Shown: positions 9,936 to 19,146 of the stretch, one piece after another
Layout: every line of letters starts with the position of its first letter
Position numbering within the stretch: the first letter of the stretch is position 1
Origin: Haemophilus parainfluenzae
GTDB taxonomy: Bacteria > Pseudomonadota > Gammaproteobacteria > Enterobacterales > Pasteurellaceae
NCBI RefSeq assembly: GCF_036288925.1
Contig: NZ_CP127167.1
Coordinates: 62,001-126,000, forward strand
DNA: 64,000 bases
Reading direction: 5' to 3'
Notes under the pieces: generated by a model
Told to the model about the DNA's origin: nothing
What the model saw: the letters and a program-made list of their open reading frames with translations, nothing else
The model's database searches: none
Program-made: the position numbers and the translations under genes

Positions 9936-11210
9936 TTAAGCTTTTTTATTTCCTTTTTCATTCCATGGCGCCACCCAGAATAAACAAATCATTCCTGGGA
10001 TAGCGAGAAATAAACAAATCCAGAAAAAATGATAGTAACCCACGGCCTTGACCAAGTAACCAGATAACATACCAAGTCCTTTACTTGGTAAAGCGGAAAG
10101 GCTGGTAAATAAGGCTAATTGAGTGGCTGTATAAAGCGGATTCGTTTCGCGAGCCATAAAGGCGACAAAGGCAGCAGTACCGAGACCGACACCGATATAT
10201 TCACCCGCAATCACGAAACCTAATTTCCAAAGTTCTGCAGCGCCGATATGGTCAAAATGTCCAAATGCAGCTAACCAAATAAATCCACCAATAGTGATTA
10301 ATTGAATAAAACCAAATACCCATAATGCACGATTAATGCCTAAGCGCAACATGATCACGCCACCCACGAGACCGGCAGAGATACTTGCCCAAAGAGAGGT
10401 ACTTTTTACCACCAACGCAATATGTTCTTTTTCAAAGCCCATGTCATAGACGAATTTCGTTTGTAACGTAGTAGCAAATGAATCACCAAATTTATACAAG
10501 AACAAAAAGAGTAAAAAACCGATCGCTTGGGCAACACCTTTACGTTGGAAAAACTCTTTCAGCGGTATCCAAAACACCCTATAGAAAGGTTGATCACGAT
10601 CGACCTGTGCAACCTGAGGTTCTTTTGCCAAAAAGAGCGTCATAAATATGCCCGCTAGCATACAAAGTGCGGTCAATAAAAAGACGGTTTCCCATGGATA
10701 AATTGTCGCTAAATAAAGCGAGAGCCCACCTGGAATTAAGCCTGCAACACGATAAGCATTAATATGGATGGTATTCCCCAATCCTAATTCATTGTCTGTT
10801 AAAATTTCACGACGGTAAGCATCGAGTACAATATCTTGTGTCGCAGAGAAAAAGGCAATAAATGTGGCAATTTTAGCCACCATACTTAACTCTGCCACGG
10901 GATCAAACTGACTAATCGCATAAAGCGAAATCAGCAAAATCACTTGAGAAATCAATAACCAACTACGACGACGCCCTAAAAAATGCGGGAAATAGCGGTC
11001 TAATAACGGCGCCCATAAAAATTTCAAACCGTATGGCACCATCACCCCTGTCAAGGCACCGATTAATTCAACGGAAAGTCCTTTATCTGTCAGCCACACT
11101 GGCAACATTTGCAATAACACGAAAAGTGGTAAGCCCGAACTAAATCCAGTGAAGACACAGATCAGCATTTTGCGGGTAAATATTTGACTAGAAAGGGATT
11201 GTTCTGACAT
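9936..11210 (-). CDS. ampG: AmpG-type muropeptide permease (MFS)
   Basis: 424-aa major facilitator transporter with about 12-14 membrane segments. The start TRKMLICVFTGFSSGLPLFVL and the ATQDIVLDAYRREI segment are typical of AmpG, which imports anhydro-muropeptides for peptidoglycan recycling. The ATG at 11210 is preceded by a USS (ACCGCACTTT) rather than a clear ribosome site, so the start is somewhat uncertain. It sits between galE and adk, all on the minus strand. Substrate is by family. Confidence 0.88.
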   Translation of the reverse strand: MSEQSLSSQIFTRKMLICVFTGFSSGLPLFVLLQMLPVWLTDKGLSVELIGALTGVMVPYGLKFLWAPLLDRYFPHFLGRRRSWLLISQVILLISLYAISQFDPVAELSMVAKIATFIAFFSATQDIVLDAYRREILTDNELGLGNTIHINAYRVAGLIPGGLSLYLATIYPWETVFLLTALCMLAGIFMTLFLAKEPQVAQVDRDQPFYRVFWIPLKEFFQRKGVAQAIGFLLFLFLYKFGDSFATTLQTKFVYDMGFEKEHIALVVKSTSLWASISAGLVGGVIMLRLGINRALWVFGFIQLITIGGFIWLAAFGHFDHIGAAELWKLGFVIAGEYIGVGLGTAAFVAFMARETNPLYTATQLALFTSLSALPSKGLGMLSGYLVKAVGYYHFFWICLFLAIPGMICLFWVAPWNEKGNKKA

Positions 11211-11289
11211 AAAGTGCGGTTATTTTTGAGCGTGTTTTATCTGATTAAAATAGTAAGGGCGGAATGTACTCCACCCAACAAGAGTGAGA

Positions 11290-12306
11290 TTAATCTCTGT
11301 ATCCTTTCGGATTATTTTTTTGCCAATTCCAAGTGTCTTTCATCATTTGCTCAAGACCACGTTCAGCTGTCCAATTTAACTCTTTTGCTGCAAGACTTGG
11401 ATCAGAATAACATGTTGCAATATCACCAGGACGACGTGCGACAAGACGATACGGGATTTCAATATTGTTCGCTTGTTCAAACGCTTTCACCATATCAAGC
11501 ACAGAATAACCCGTACCTGTACCTAAGTTATAAATGTGTAAACCTGCGTCATTTTCATGGCGATTTAATGCTTTTAAGTGACCGATGGCTAAATCCACCA
11601 CATGGATATAATCACGTACACCTGTGCCGTCATGAGTATCATAATCGCTACCAAACACCGAAAGTTGCGGTAATTTACCAATGGCAACTTGGCTAATGTA
11701 AGGTAATAGATTATTTGGAATGCCGTTTGGATCTTCACCAATCAAGCCACTTGCGTGAGCACCCACTGGGTTGAAATAACGTAAGATCGTCATACTAAAT
11801 TGCGGTTCAGCTTTCGCAACATCGGTCAAAATTTGTTCCACCATGTATTTAGATGTACCGTAAGGGTTGGTTGTACCGCCTACTTTGCAGTCTTCTGTAA
11901 TTGGAATAATTTCTGGATCACCATAAACCGTTGCAGATGAACTAAATACAAAGTTCCACACGCCTGCTTTTTTCATTTCTTGAATCAAAACAATCGTGCC
12001 TGATACGTTATTCATATAGTATTCAGCTGGTTTTTGAACACTTTCACCCACAGCTTTTAAACCCGCAAAATGGATGACCGATTGAATACTGTTTTCAGCA
12101 AAGATTTTTTGTAATAAAGCACGATCTAAAATATCGCCTTCATAAAATTTCACGTCTTTACCGGTAATTTCTTTAACTCGTTCTAAAGATTTTGGGGAGG
12201 AATTGCATAAATTATCCAATACCACCACTTCTTTATTTGCATTTAATAATTCCACTACGGTATGTGAGCCGATATAACCCGCTCCACCCGTTACTAAAAT
12301 CGCCAT
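11290..12306 (-). CDS. galE: UDP-glucose 4-epimerase
   Basis: NAD-dependent short-chain dehydrogenase that converts UDP-glucose and UDP-galactose, giving the galactose donor for lipooligosaccharide and the Leloir pathway. 338 aa from the ATG at 12306, which has AAGGAGC upstream. [15 protein letters not shown] is the NAD-binding motif, [11 protein letters not shown] carries the catalytic serine region, [11 protein letters not shown] the YxxxK pair. Divergent from the autotransporter gene; the 204-base gap contains the probable promoter and a CRP site. Confidence 0.97.
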   Translation of the reverse strand: MAILVTGGAGYIGSHTVVELLNANKEVVVLDNLCNSSPKSLERVKEITGKDVKFYEGDILDRALLQKIFAENSIQSVIHFAGLKAVGESVQKPAEYYMNNVSGTIVLIQEMKKAGVWNFVFSSSATVYGDPEIIPITEDCKVGGTTNPYGTSKYMVEQILTDVAKAEPQFSMTILRYFNPVGAHASGLIGEDPNGIPNNLLPYISQVAIGKLPQLSVFGSDYDTHDGTGVRDYIHVVDLAIGHLKALNRHENDAGLHIYNLGTGTGYSVLDMVKAFEQANNIEIPYRLVARRPGDIATCYSDPSLAAKELNWTAERGLEQMMKDTWNWQKNNPKGYRD

Positions 12307-12335
12307 GGGTTGCTCCTTAATCATTTTGTTCGTGA

Positions 12336-12341
12336 ATTATA
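12336..12341 (-). promoter_or_regulatory. Probable -10 box of galE
   Basis: TATAAT on the minus strand, 30 bases upstream of the galE ATG. A weak -35 (TTTATG) lies 18 bases further upstream. The predicted start near 12329 puts the centre of the CRP site at about -72, a class I activator position. Confidence 0.5.
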
Positions 12342-12393
12342 ACATTGATTTCTACGATACATAAATTTATCCCCTTTTTTGACCGCACTTTGG

Positions 12394-12409
12394 TGTGATC
12401 GTTGTCACA
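12394..12409. promoter_or_regulatory. Consensus CRP-cAMP binding site between galE and the autotransporter
   Basis: TGTGATCGTTGTCACA matches TGTGA-N6-TCACA exactly. It lies upstream of galE and overlaps the likely -35 box (TTGTCA, 12402-12407) of the divergent autotransporter promoter. Confidence 0.85.
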
Positions 12410-12430
12410 GAATAAACATTTTTCTATAAG
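12402..12430 (+). promoter_or_regulatory. Likely sigma-70 promoter of the autotransporter gene
   Basis: TTGTCA at 12402-12407, 17-base spacer, TATAAG at 12425-12430. The leader from about 12437 to the ATG at 12511 includes a strong AAAGGAAGACA ribosome site. Confidence 0.6.
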
Positions 12431-12510
12431 AATTTGATTTGGGTCATTGAAGCACCTCTCGATGAGACGAATAATAGCCTGCGAAAATCGAAAAGATAAA
12501 GGAAGACAAC

Positions 12511-15500
12511 ATGAAACCTCAAACACTTCAAAAAACCGCACTCGCACTACTTGTTGGTTGGTATGCCGCCAATGCAGCCGCTTATTCTGAACAGGGGCAA
12601 GCTGGTAATACCAAAAGCTGGGAAAGCACCGAATACCTTAAAGACTGGGGCTTGACCTCAATGAATGCTTCCACGGCTTACGCCCTTGGCTTTAATGGTT
12701 CAGGCATAAAAATCGGCGTGATGGATTCAGGCGTGCTATTAAACCACCCAGAATTTCAAGATGGTCGAATCCACGTTGTAAAAACGGAAGGGACTTATAG
12801 TAAAGATGGCATGCGTTATCCCGATGCATCGGTGGGAAATGGTCCAATTAATAAAAATGAACCAGTAAAAAACGGCAAACGCAATTTCGATAAAACAGAT
12901 AATAGCATCTTCACTAAAGGTGAAGCCTTCAATATTGACGGGGCATGGCATAAATATACCAATGATGCGCACGGTACGCACGTTGGCGGGACAATGGCGG
13001 CAAGCCGCGACGGCAATGAAATGCATGGTGTAGCATTCGGTGCTAACCTCTATTCTGCTAATACTGGTGGTAACGACAACATGACCTATGGCCCAAACCA
13101 AGACTATAGTTTCTTCTTACAGGGCTACTCTGCCCTAGCAGATGCCGGTGCCAAAGTAATTAATAACAGTTGGGGTTCAAACCGTCGTGTTAATTCATCC
13201 TTTGCTGGTGCACAAGGCTACAAACCAAAATATGATTGGCGTGATGTGCCTGAATATGGCGTGCAATATTATGATGTACCAAAAGCACCTGAGCCAATTT
13301 CCAGTCCTGCGGCACATATTTATTTAAGTAACTTAGTCGAGGCTGAAAAAGCTTATTATCAATTTGTCACGAGTGGTGAGAAAAACTTTGTTGATGCGGC
13401 TTATGAAGTGGCAAAAAATAAACAAGTAATTCAAGTCTTTACCGCGGGTAACCGCAGTATGATGGCGGAGTCCTTTACGCGTGCGATGTTGCCTTATTTC
13501 AGACCTGATGCAGAAAAATACTGGGTAAACGTCACCGGTCAAGTCGGTGGTGAAGGCTATCCAAATGACTCAAATGACGATGTAAGTGATGAAAAAGCAG
13601 GCGCAGATATTCAAGAATTTAACCTCGCCGGCCATTCAAAATGGTGGACGATTGCGGCGCCATCTGCCAACATCTATTCCTCCTACATTCAATTACAAGA
13701 CAACAATACTTATGGTAAGCCTATCTACAAATCGGCTGGTGGTACTTCAATGGCTGCACCTCATGTAAGTGGCGCGTTAGGTGTCATTCTTTCTCGCTAT
13801 CCATACATGACAACCGATCAAGCGCGTGATGTCATGCTAACCACAGCAAGACAAACCACGCTTCGTAAAGGGTTTGAAGGTAAACCGTTAGAACGTTGGG
13901 AAACTGAACAAGGTGTACCGAGTAACGTTTGGGGTTGGGGGATTTTAGATCTTGGCAAAGCCATGTTTGGCCCAGGTCAATTCTTAGGAAACGTGAAAAT
14001 TAACCTCAATCAAAATGATGTTTGGTCAAATGATATTAGCGATAAAGCCATCAAAGCACGTCAAGTCGAAGATCAAGCTGAAGTGGCAACTTGGACAACG
14101 CGCAAAGCTGAATTACAAGCATTAATGCAAAATCGTGCAGGCGCGACAGCTGAAGAAAAAGCAGAATATCAAGTAGGCTTAGCGCGTGAAGCCGCTCGTA
14201 ATGAACGTGCCGCACAAGGTTATATCGGTGCTTTAACTAAAAATGGTTCTGGCACCTTAACCCTCACGGGTGATAACAGTTTCACAGGTGCAATTACTGT
14301 AAATGAAGGTCAGCTTTCAGGGTTAAATCAATCCCTTGGTTCGGCACAACAAGTTATCGTAAAACAAGGTGCAACATTGGAAGTATTACCGAAAGCAGAA
14401 ATCACTAAACCAAGTGAGAATGGATTTGCCACCGAAACCTTAACCAGCACGGCGAGAACGGTCACTGCAACGGTAGAAAAAGGTGGTCGTCTCTTACTGA
14501 ATAATGGTATTGCTAACGTCAATGCCACCTTTGCAGACGGTTCTGTTTTAGTGCCAAATAAATTTGATGAAGAAATTCTGCCTCAATTACAACAAGACCC
14601 ACAAAAAGCGGTATCAGTTCAAGGTACCGGGTCATTTGTGGGAGCTGAAAATACGATAGTTGAAACACCTCACACTTATGATTTCTTTGCGGTTAAAAAT
14701 GAAAGTAATGCATATACGCTGAAAGTGACCGTTCAGAAAAAAGCCCTTTCATCGGCAGCAACCACTGAAAATGAAGTGGCTATCGCCAATGCCTTAGATG
14801 CAGCAACAAACAGTGCAGCGTATCAAAGTCTCATTTGGGGAACAAAAGAGAACGCTCGCCAAGCCTTTGCTCGTTTAAGCTATGATGAAGATCTCGCTGC
14901 CGAACAACACAATGTGTTAAATGGCTTATTGCTTCGTCAGCAACTTGCCCAACTGGGCGCAGTAAGAGCTCAACTTAATTCAGGTACACAAATTTGGACA
15001 AGTGGCACCTTCACCCACTTTAGCACGGATAGTTTAAGCAGCCATGCGTACAATCAACTTGTGGGTATTGATGCAACCATTGATACAGACAAACATTTAG
15101 GTGTATTTGTCGGCTCAACACAAAATAGCCACAAAATTGACCGCACTTCGAAAGATCGTGCCGTACATTTAGGCTTAACAGCTGAACATCGTTTCAACGT
15201 ATTAACACCGAAAATTGGCTTTATTCAAAGTTGGGGTAAACACGAACAACGTGCAGAATTTGCGCAAGGTGTGAAAACTCATAGCCAAACACAAAATGTC
15301 TTTGCTGAGCTTGCCTACACTGGCTTAAAAGGCAAACATTTTGCGATTGAACCTTATGCTAGCGTAAGTTATATGCACATCAAAAATAAAGGTGTGACAA
15401 AAGGCGAAGTGCAGTTAAAAGACAACAATCGTGATTTAATCGTCACCTCTGTAGGTTTACGTCCATCCATTCCATTTGCAGTTGGTAGCGTTCAATTAAA

Positions 15501-15744
15501 TCTATTAGGTGATGTGACTTATCATCGTTTCCATAAAGATAAAGCCGCTGAAGGCAGCTTGGTGATCAATAATCAAGGTGTCGCAAATCTTTATGGTAAA
15601 GAATTGAAAAATATCGTCACGACAGGTGTCGCATTGCAAGCGCAATTCACGCCGGCATTTAGCGTAAAAGTTGGTTATCAAGGTGCTTACCACCACGATA
15701 CCAAAGTGAATAATGTGAATGCGGAATTACGTTTCTCGTTTTAA
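12511..15744 (+). CDS. Subtilisin-type (S8) serine protease autotransporter
   Basis: 1,077 aa type V secreted protease. Signal peptide of about 24 residues (LALLVGWYAANAAA), then an S8 protease domain with catalytic D72 (GVMDSGV), H154 (NDAHGTHVGG) and S413 (GGTSMAAPHVSG). A long insert lies between H and S. The passenger ends in an autotransporter-type repeat (GSGTLTLTGDNSFTGAITV, near residue 578-596). The C-terminal beta-barrel runs from about residue 810 to the final phenylalanine (NAELRFSF). The layout resembles NalP/AspA of Neisseria and Ssa1 of Mannheimia, which cleave surface proteins; the target here is unknown. All catalytic residues are intact. It is a surface-exposed accessory gene between housekeeping genes, ended by a USS hairpin. 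Confidence 0.95.
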   Translation: MKPQTLQKTALALLVGWYAANAAAYSEQGQAGNTKSWESTEYLKDWGLTSMNASTAYALGFNGSGIKIGVMDSGVLLNHPEFQDGRIHVVKTEGTYSKDGMRYPDASVGNGPINKNEPVKNGKRNFDKTDNSIFTKGEAFNIDGAWHKYTNDAHGTHVGGTMAASRDGNEMHGVAFGANLYSANTGGNDNMTYGPNQDYSFFLQGYSALADAGAKVINNSWGSNRRVNSSFAGAQGYKPKYDWRDVPEYGVQYYDVPKAPEPISSPAAHIYLSNLVEAEKAYYQFVTSGEKNFVDAAYEVAKNKQVIQVFTAGNRSMMAESFTRAMLPYFRPDAEKYWVNVTGQVGGEGYPNDSNDDVSDEKAGADIQEFNLAGHSKWWTIAAPSANIYSSYIQLQDNNTYGKPIYKSAGGTSMAAPHVSGALGVILSRYPYMTTDQARDVMLTTARQTTLRKGFEGKPLERWETEQGVPSNVWGWGILDLGKAMFGPGQFLGNVKINLNQNDVWSNDISDKAIKARQVEDQAEVATWTTRKAELQALMQNRAGATAEEKAEYQVGLAREAARNERAAQGYIGALTKNGSGTLTLTGDNSFTGAITVNEGQLSGLNQSLGSAQQVIVKQGATLEVLPKAEITKPSENGFATETLTSTARTVTATVEKGGRLLLNNGIANVNATFADGSVLVPNKFDEEILPQLQQDPQKAVSVQGTGSFVGAENTIVETPHTYDFFAVKNESNAYTLKVTVQKKALSSAATTENEVAIANALDAATNSAAYQSLIWGTKENARQAFARLSYDEDLAAEQHNVLNGLLLRQQLAQLGAVRAQLNSGTQIWTSGTFTHFSTDSLSSHAYNQLVGIDATIDTDKHLGVFVGSTQNSHKIDRTSKDRAVHLGLTAEHRFNVLTPKIGFIQSWGKHEQRAEFAQGVKTHSQTQNVFAELAYTGLKGKHFAIEPYASVSYMHIKNKGVTKGEVQLKDNNRDLIVTSVGLRPSIPFAVGSVQLNLLGDVTYHRFHKDKAAEGSLVINNQGVANLYGKELKNIVTTGVALQAQFTPAFSVKVGYQGAYHHDTKVNNVNAELRFSF

Positions 15745-15760
15745 CGATATTCAATAAGAC

Positions 15761-15791
15761 AAAAGTGCGGTCAATTTTGACCGCATTTTTT
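15761..15791. terminator. USS-pair bidirectional terminator
   Basis: AAAAGTGCGGTCAA (15761-15774) pairs with TTGACCGCATTTTT (15777-15790). It separates the convergent autotransporter and fghA genes. Confidence 0.88.
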
Positions 15792-15794
15792 TGG

Positions 15795-16622
15795 TTACTT
15801 CAAAAATGCCGCATGATAGGCAATATGCTCACCAATAAAACTGGCGATGAAGTAATAGCTATGATCGTAGCCTTTGTGGAAACGCACATCGAGCGGTTGA
15901 TTTGCCGCACGACAGGTTTCGATAAAATCTTCGGTGCGTAATTGTGTTGGCAAAAATTCATCTTCTAAGCCCTGATCAATACGCATACCTTGCACTTTAT
16001 AGCCTTGTTGAATGAGCGAGCTGGCATCATATTGCTGCCATTTCTCACGATCTTCCCCTAAATAAGCAGTAAAGGCTTTTTCTCCCCAAGGCACTAGGCT
16101 TGGCGATAAAATAGGCGAAAAAGCAGAAACACTTTGATAACGTTCTTGGTTTCGTAGTGCCAATACCAATGCACCGTGCCCGCCCATTGAATGTCCCATA
16201 ATGGAACGTTTGCCGTTGGTAGGGAAATTTGCTTCAATTAAAGTAGGCAATTCATTCAAGATATAATCATACATCTGATAATTCGTCGCCCAAGGCTGCT
16301 CGGTCGCATTAAGATAAAAGCCCGCACCTTGCCCTAAATCGTAAGCCGCATCGTTCGGCACTTGCTCTCCACGAGGACTAGTATCAGGGGCAACCACAAT
16401 CACTTGATGTTCTGCTGCATAACGCTGAAAGCCTGATTTGGTAATGAAATTTTGTTCAGTACAAGTTAAGCCAGAAAGCCAATAAATCACACCAAGCGGT
16501 CGATTTTCCGGATTATTTGGCAAATAGACAGCAAATTTCATTTCGCATTGAAGCGTTTGGGCATCATGTGCCCAAACTTGTTGCAAACCGCCAAAAATTT
16601 GATGTTGTTCAATCAGTTTCAT
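15795..16622 (-). CDS. fghA: S-formylglutathione hydrolase
   Basis: Esterase that splits S-formylglutathione to formate and glutathione, the second step of formaldehyde detoxification. 275 aa, alpha/beta hydrolase with nucleophile S145 in GHSMGGHGAL; later Asp and His (FHKGYDHSYYF) complete the triad. LSGLTCTEQNF is a family signature. Starts 8 bases after the adhC stop, so the pair is one operon with adhC upstream. The esterase D name (estD) is also used in Haemophilus. Confidence 0.96.
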   Translation of the reverse strand: MKLIEQHQIFGGLQQVWAHDAQTLQCEMKFAVYLPNNPENRPLGVIYWLSGLTCTEQNFITKSGFQRYAAEHQVIVVAPDTSPRGEQVPNDAAYDLGQGAGFYLNATEQPWATNYQMYDYILNELPTLIEANFPTNGKRSIMGHSMGGHGALVLALRNQERYQSVSAFSPILSPSLVPWGEKAFTAYLGEDREKWQQYDASSLIQQGYKVQGMRIDQGLEDEFLPTQLRTEDFIETCRAANQPLDVRFHKGYDHSYYFIASFIGEHIAYHAAFLK

Positions 16623-16630
16623 TGCGTACC

Positions 16631-17767
16631 TTAGTAATGAATAACCGTGCGGATCGATTTACCTTCGTGCATTAACTCAAAGGCTTCATTGATTTGATCG
16701 AGTGTCATTGTGTGAGTCACAAACGGTTCTAACTGGATGTCACCTTTCATTGAATCTTCCACCATTTTCGGCAGTTCAGAGCGACCTTTCACGCCACCAA
16801 ATGCTGAACCTTTCCAAACACGGCCTGTGACCAACTGGAACGGGCGCGTTGAAATTTCTTGGCCTGCACCTGCTACGCCGATGATAATGGATTGTCCCCA
16901 ACCACGGTGTGCACTTTCTAATGCTTGACGCATTACGTTTACGTTGCCGATACATTCAAAGGTATGGTCAATGCCCCATTTGTTGATGTCTAACAACACA
17001 TCTTTGATAGGTTTATCGTAATCATTCGGATTTAAACAATCCGTTGCACCAAACTGTTTTGCCAACTCGAATTTTGCAGGATTGGTATCAATAGCAATAA
17101 TACGACCCGCTTTAGCTTGACGTGCACCTTGTACCACCGCTAAACCAATCGCTCCCAAGCCAAACACCGCAACAGAGTCGCCTTCTTGCACTTTTGCTGT
17201 GTTATGCACCGCACCAATACCTGTGGTAACGCCGCAACCAAGTAAACATACTTGTTCATGATTTGCTTCTGGGTTAATTTTCGCCAGTGACACTTCTGCA
17301 ACAACAGAATATTCACTAAAGGTCGAACAGCCCATATAGTGATAGATCGGCTGACCTTGATAAGAAAAACGCGTTGTTCCATCTGGCATTAAGCCTTTAC
17401 CTTGCGTATCACGCACTGAGACGCATAAGTTGGTTTTACCAGAACGACAAAACTCACATTCACCACATTCTGCGGTATAAAGCGGAATGACGTGATCACC
17501 TGGTTTTACGCTTAATACACCTTCGCCCACTGCAACGACCACACCTGCACCTTCATGTCCAAGCACTACAGGGAATACGCCTTCAGGATCGCTCCCTGAT
17601 AACGTAAATGCATCAGTATGGCAAACGCCTGTGTGAGTATTACGGATTAACACTTCGCCTTTGCGTGGCATTTCTACGTCGATTTCTACAATTTGTAAGG
17701 GTTGATTTGGGGCGAATGCTACCGCCGCACGAGATTTGATCGTTGAGTTGATTTGTTTAATTTCCAT
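16631..17767 (-). CDS. adhC: S-(hydroxymethyl)glutathione dehydrogenase (class III alcohol dehydrogenase)
   Basis: Zinc and NAD-dependent enzyme that oxidises the glutathione adduct of formaldehyde and can also reduce S-nitrosoglutathione. 378 aa from the ATG at 17767, which has AGAGGAAAA upstream; the longer frame to 17812 lacks support. Catalytic zinc site in GVCHTDAF and GHEGAG, structural zinc cysteines in [15 protein letters not shown], Rossmann motif [13 protein letters not shown]. Expressed from a MerR-type promoter controlled by the divergent regulator gene. Confidence 0.97.
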   Translation of the reverse strand: MEIKQINSTIKSRAAVAFAPNQPLQIVEIDVEMPRKGEVLIRNTHTGVCHTDAFTLSGSDPEGVFPVVLGHEGAGVVVAVGEGVLSVKPGDHVIPLYTAECGECEFCRSGKTNLCVSVRDTQGKGLMPDGTTRFSYQGQPIYHYMGCSTFSEYSVVAEVSLAKINPEANHEQVCLLGCGVTTGIGAVHNTAKVQEGDSVAVFGLGAIGLAVVQGARQAKAGRIIAIDTNPAKFELAKQFGATDCLNPNDYDKPIKDVLLDINKWGIDHTFECIGNVNVMRQALESAHRGWGQSIIIGVAGAGQEISTRPFQLVTGRVWKGSAFGGVKGRSELPKMVEDSMKGDIQLEPFVTHTMTLDQINEAFELMHEGKSIRTVIHY

Positions 17768-17821
17768 TGTTTTTCCTCTTAATTCATTGACAAAGTTGCC
17801 TTGCCTAAGCAAGATAGCAAC

Positions 17822-17852
17822 AGTTTACACTTTAGAGTTCACTCTAAGGCAA
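17822..17852 (-). promoter_or_regulatory. MerR-type promoter and operator of adhC
   Basis: Read on the minus strand: -35 TTGCCT (17852-17847), a 19-base spacer, and -10 TAAACT (17827-17822). Within this stretch lies the perfect dyad TTAGAGT-TC-ACTCTAA (17832-17847). A 19-base spacer with a dyad inside it is the hallmark of promoters twisted open by MerR-family activators. Confidence 0.85.
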
Positions 17853-17888
17853 GCGTTTTTTGCAACTTTTTATTTGGAAGGAAGGGAA

Positions 17889-18296
17889 ATGACTTACACC
17901 ACCGCTAAAGCTGCCGAAAAAATCGGTATCTCCGCCCACACTTTACGTTTTTATGACAAAGAAGGCTTATTGCCTAACGTTGGGCGCGATGAACACGGCA
18001 ATCGCCGTTTTACTGATAACGATTTGCAATGGTTGAGTTTATTACAATGCTTGAAAAATACAGGAATGAGCTTAAAAGACATCAAACGCTTCGCTGAATG
18101 TACCACCATTGGCGACGATACCATTGACGAACGCCTTGCATTATTTGAAAGCCAAACGGAAAATGTGAAATGCCAAATTGCTGAATTAAAACGCTATTTA
18201 AACCTACTGGAATATAAGTTAGCATTTTATCAAAAAGCCAAAGCGTTAGGCTCAGTGGAAGCCGTGAATTTGCCACAGATTCCTGAAACGACCTAA
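17889..18296 (+). CDS. nmlR: MerR-family regulator of adhC (NmlR/AdhR-like)
   Basis: 135 aa. The ATG at 17889 follows AAGGAAGGGAA and begins the MerR helix-turn-helix (TAAEKIGISAHTLRFYDKEG, residues about 6-25). A coiled-coil region and C-terminal effector part follow. The frame is open further upstream, but that stretch covers the promoter and adhC start. There is a single cysteine in the DNA-proximal part and further ones in LQCLKNTG, FAECTT and VKCQIAEL. Divergent pairing with adhC-fghA matches the H. influenzae nmlR system, which responds to reactive aldehydes and nitric oxide species; the inducer here is inferred. Confidence 0.9.
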   Translation: MTYTTAKAAEKIGISAHTLRFYDKEGLLPNVGRDEHGNRRFTDNDLQWLSLLQCLKNTGMSLKDIKRFAECTTIGDDTIDERLALFESQTENVKCQIAELKRYLNLLEYKLAFYQKAKALGSVEAVNLPQIPETT

Positions 18297-18363
18297 GTTA
18301 AGAGCTTGGTCCAACTTTTTGGGTTAAGTCAAAATTGACCGCACTTTTGCCCATAGATAAATA

Positions 18364-18390
18364 AAAAGGCATCAATCTGATGCCTTTTCA
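18364..18390. terminator. Terminator between nmlR and ppa
   Basis: AAAAGGCATCA-atc-TGATGCCTTTT, 11-bp stem with A/T flanks on both sides, suited to both convergent genes. Confidence 0.8.
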
Positions 18391-18408
18391 ATTCATTAAC
18401 ATGAAAAA

Positions 18409-18939
18409 TTAACGCTCATTCCAACGTTTGATTGATTCACGAATCACTTCTTTCGCTTCTTCTACATCGCCCCAGTGAGTCACTTTTGTTAAACCTGTTT
18501 TTTTCAATGCTTTGTAGTTATTGAAGTGGAATTCAATTTGTTTGATTAATTGCGCTGGCACATCTGCAAGGCTGTTGTATGCATTGCCGGTATCGCGATC
18601 ATCTGCTGGCACACAAACGATTTTATCGTCCACTTCGCCATCATCAACGAATTTCATCACACCGATAACTTTTGCTTCAAGGAATACACCTGTTGCAAGT
18701 GGTTGGCGCGTTAATAATAAAACGTCTAACTCATCGCCATCTTCGTCTAAAGTTTGTGGAATGAAACCATAGTTAGTTGGTTTTGCGAAGATCGCTGGCT
18801 CAACACGGTCTAATTGGAACGCTGCAACTTTACGGTTCCATTCGATTTTGTGGCAGCTACCTTCTGGAATTTCATTTACCACATTGATAATGCCGGCATC
18901 TACATCGCCTGGCGTTAAAATTTGATTAAAATCAGCCAT
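18409..18939 (-). CDS. ppa: Inorganic pyrophosphatase (family I)
   Basis: Hydrolyses pyrophosphate to phosphate and drives biosynthetic reactions forward. 176 aa, the length of the hexameric bacterial enzymes. The metal-binding motif GDELDVLLL and the later VCVPADDRD are present, as is NYGFIPQTL. AAAAGGAAAAACA precedes the ATG at 18939. It stands alone on the minus strand, divergent from the purine permease gene. Confidence 0.97.
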   Translation of the reverse strand: MADFNQILTPGDVDAGIINVVNEIPEGSCHKIEWNRKVAAFQLDRVEPAIFAKPTNYGFIPQTLDEDGDELDVLLLTRQPLATGVFLEAKVIGVMKFVDDGEVDDKIVCVPADDRDTGNAYNSLADVPAQLIKQIEFHFNNYKALKKTGLTKVTHWGDVEEAKEVIRESIKRWNER

Positions 18940-19065
18940 TGTTTTTCCTTTTTTGATTACGTTAAAAACTCTCAGAGTATAGCAGTTTTTAGCCGATAAA
19001 AAAATATGTGAAAAACATCCTCAAAACTGACCGCACTTTCCCGCCAGCCTAGCAAAAAAACGATT

Positions 19066-19081
19066 GCGCAAACGTTTACTT
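19066..19081. promoter_or_regulatory. PurR-type operator upstream of the purine permease
   Basis: GCGCAAACGTTTACTT is close to the PurR consensus (ACGCAAACGTTTNCGT), with the central CAAACGTTT intact. It lies 66-81 bases before the permease ATG and about 14 bases before a likely -10 box TATAAA (19095-19100). A full consensus PurR site is present at purH in this same window. Confidence 0.7.
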
Positions 19082-19146
19082 TTGAGTGATTTACTATAAA
19101 ATAGCACGTCCTTTTTTTTGATTATTAACCTAGGGTAGGGGACTTT

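Noticed and set aside
17736..17888. Upstream extension of the MerR-type regulator
   Set aside because: It covers the divergent promoter and operator and the adhC start; the HTH begins at the ATG at 17889, which has a strong ribosome site.
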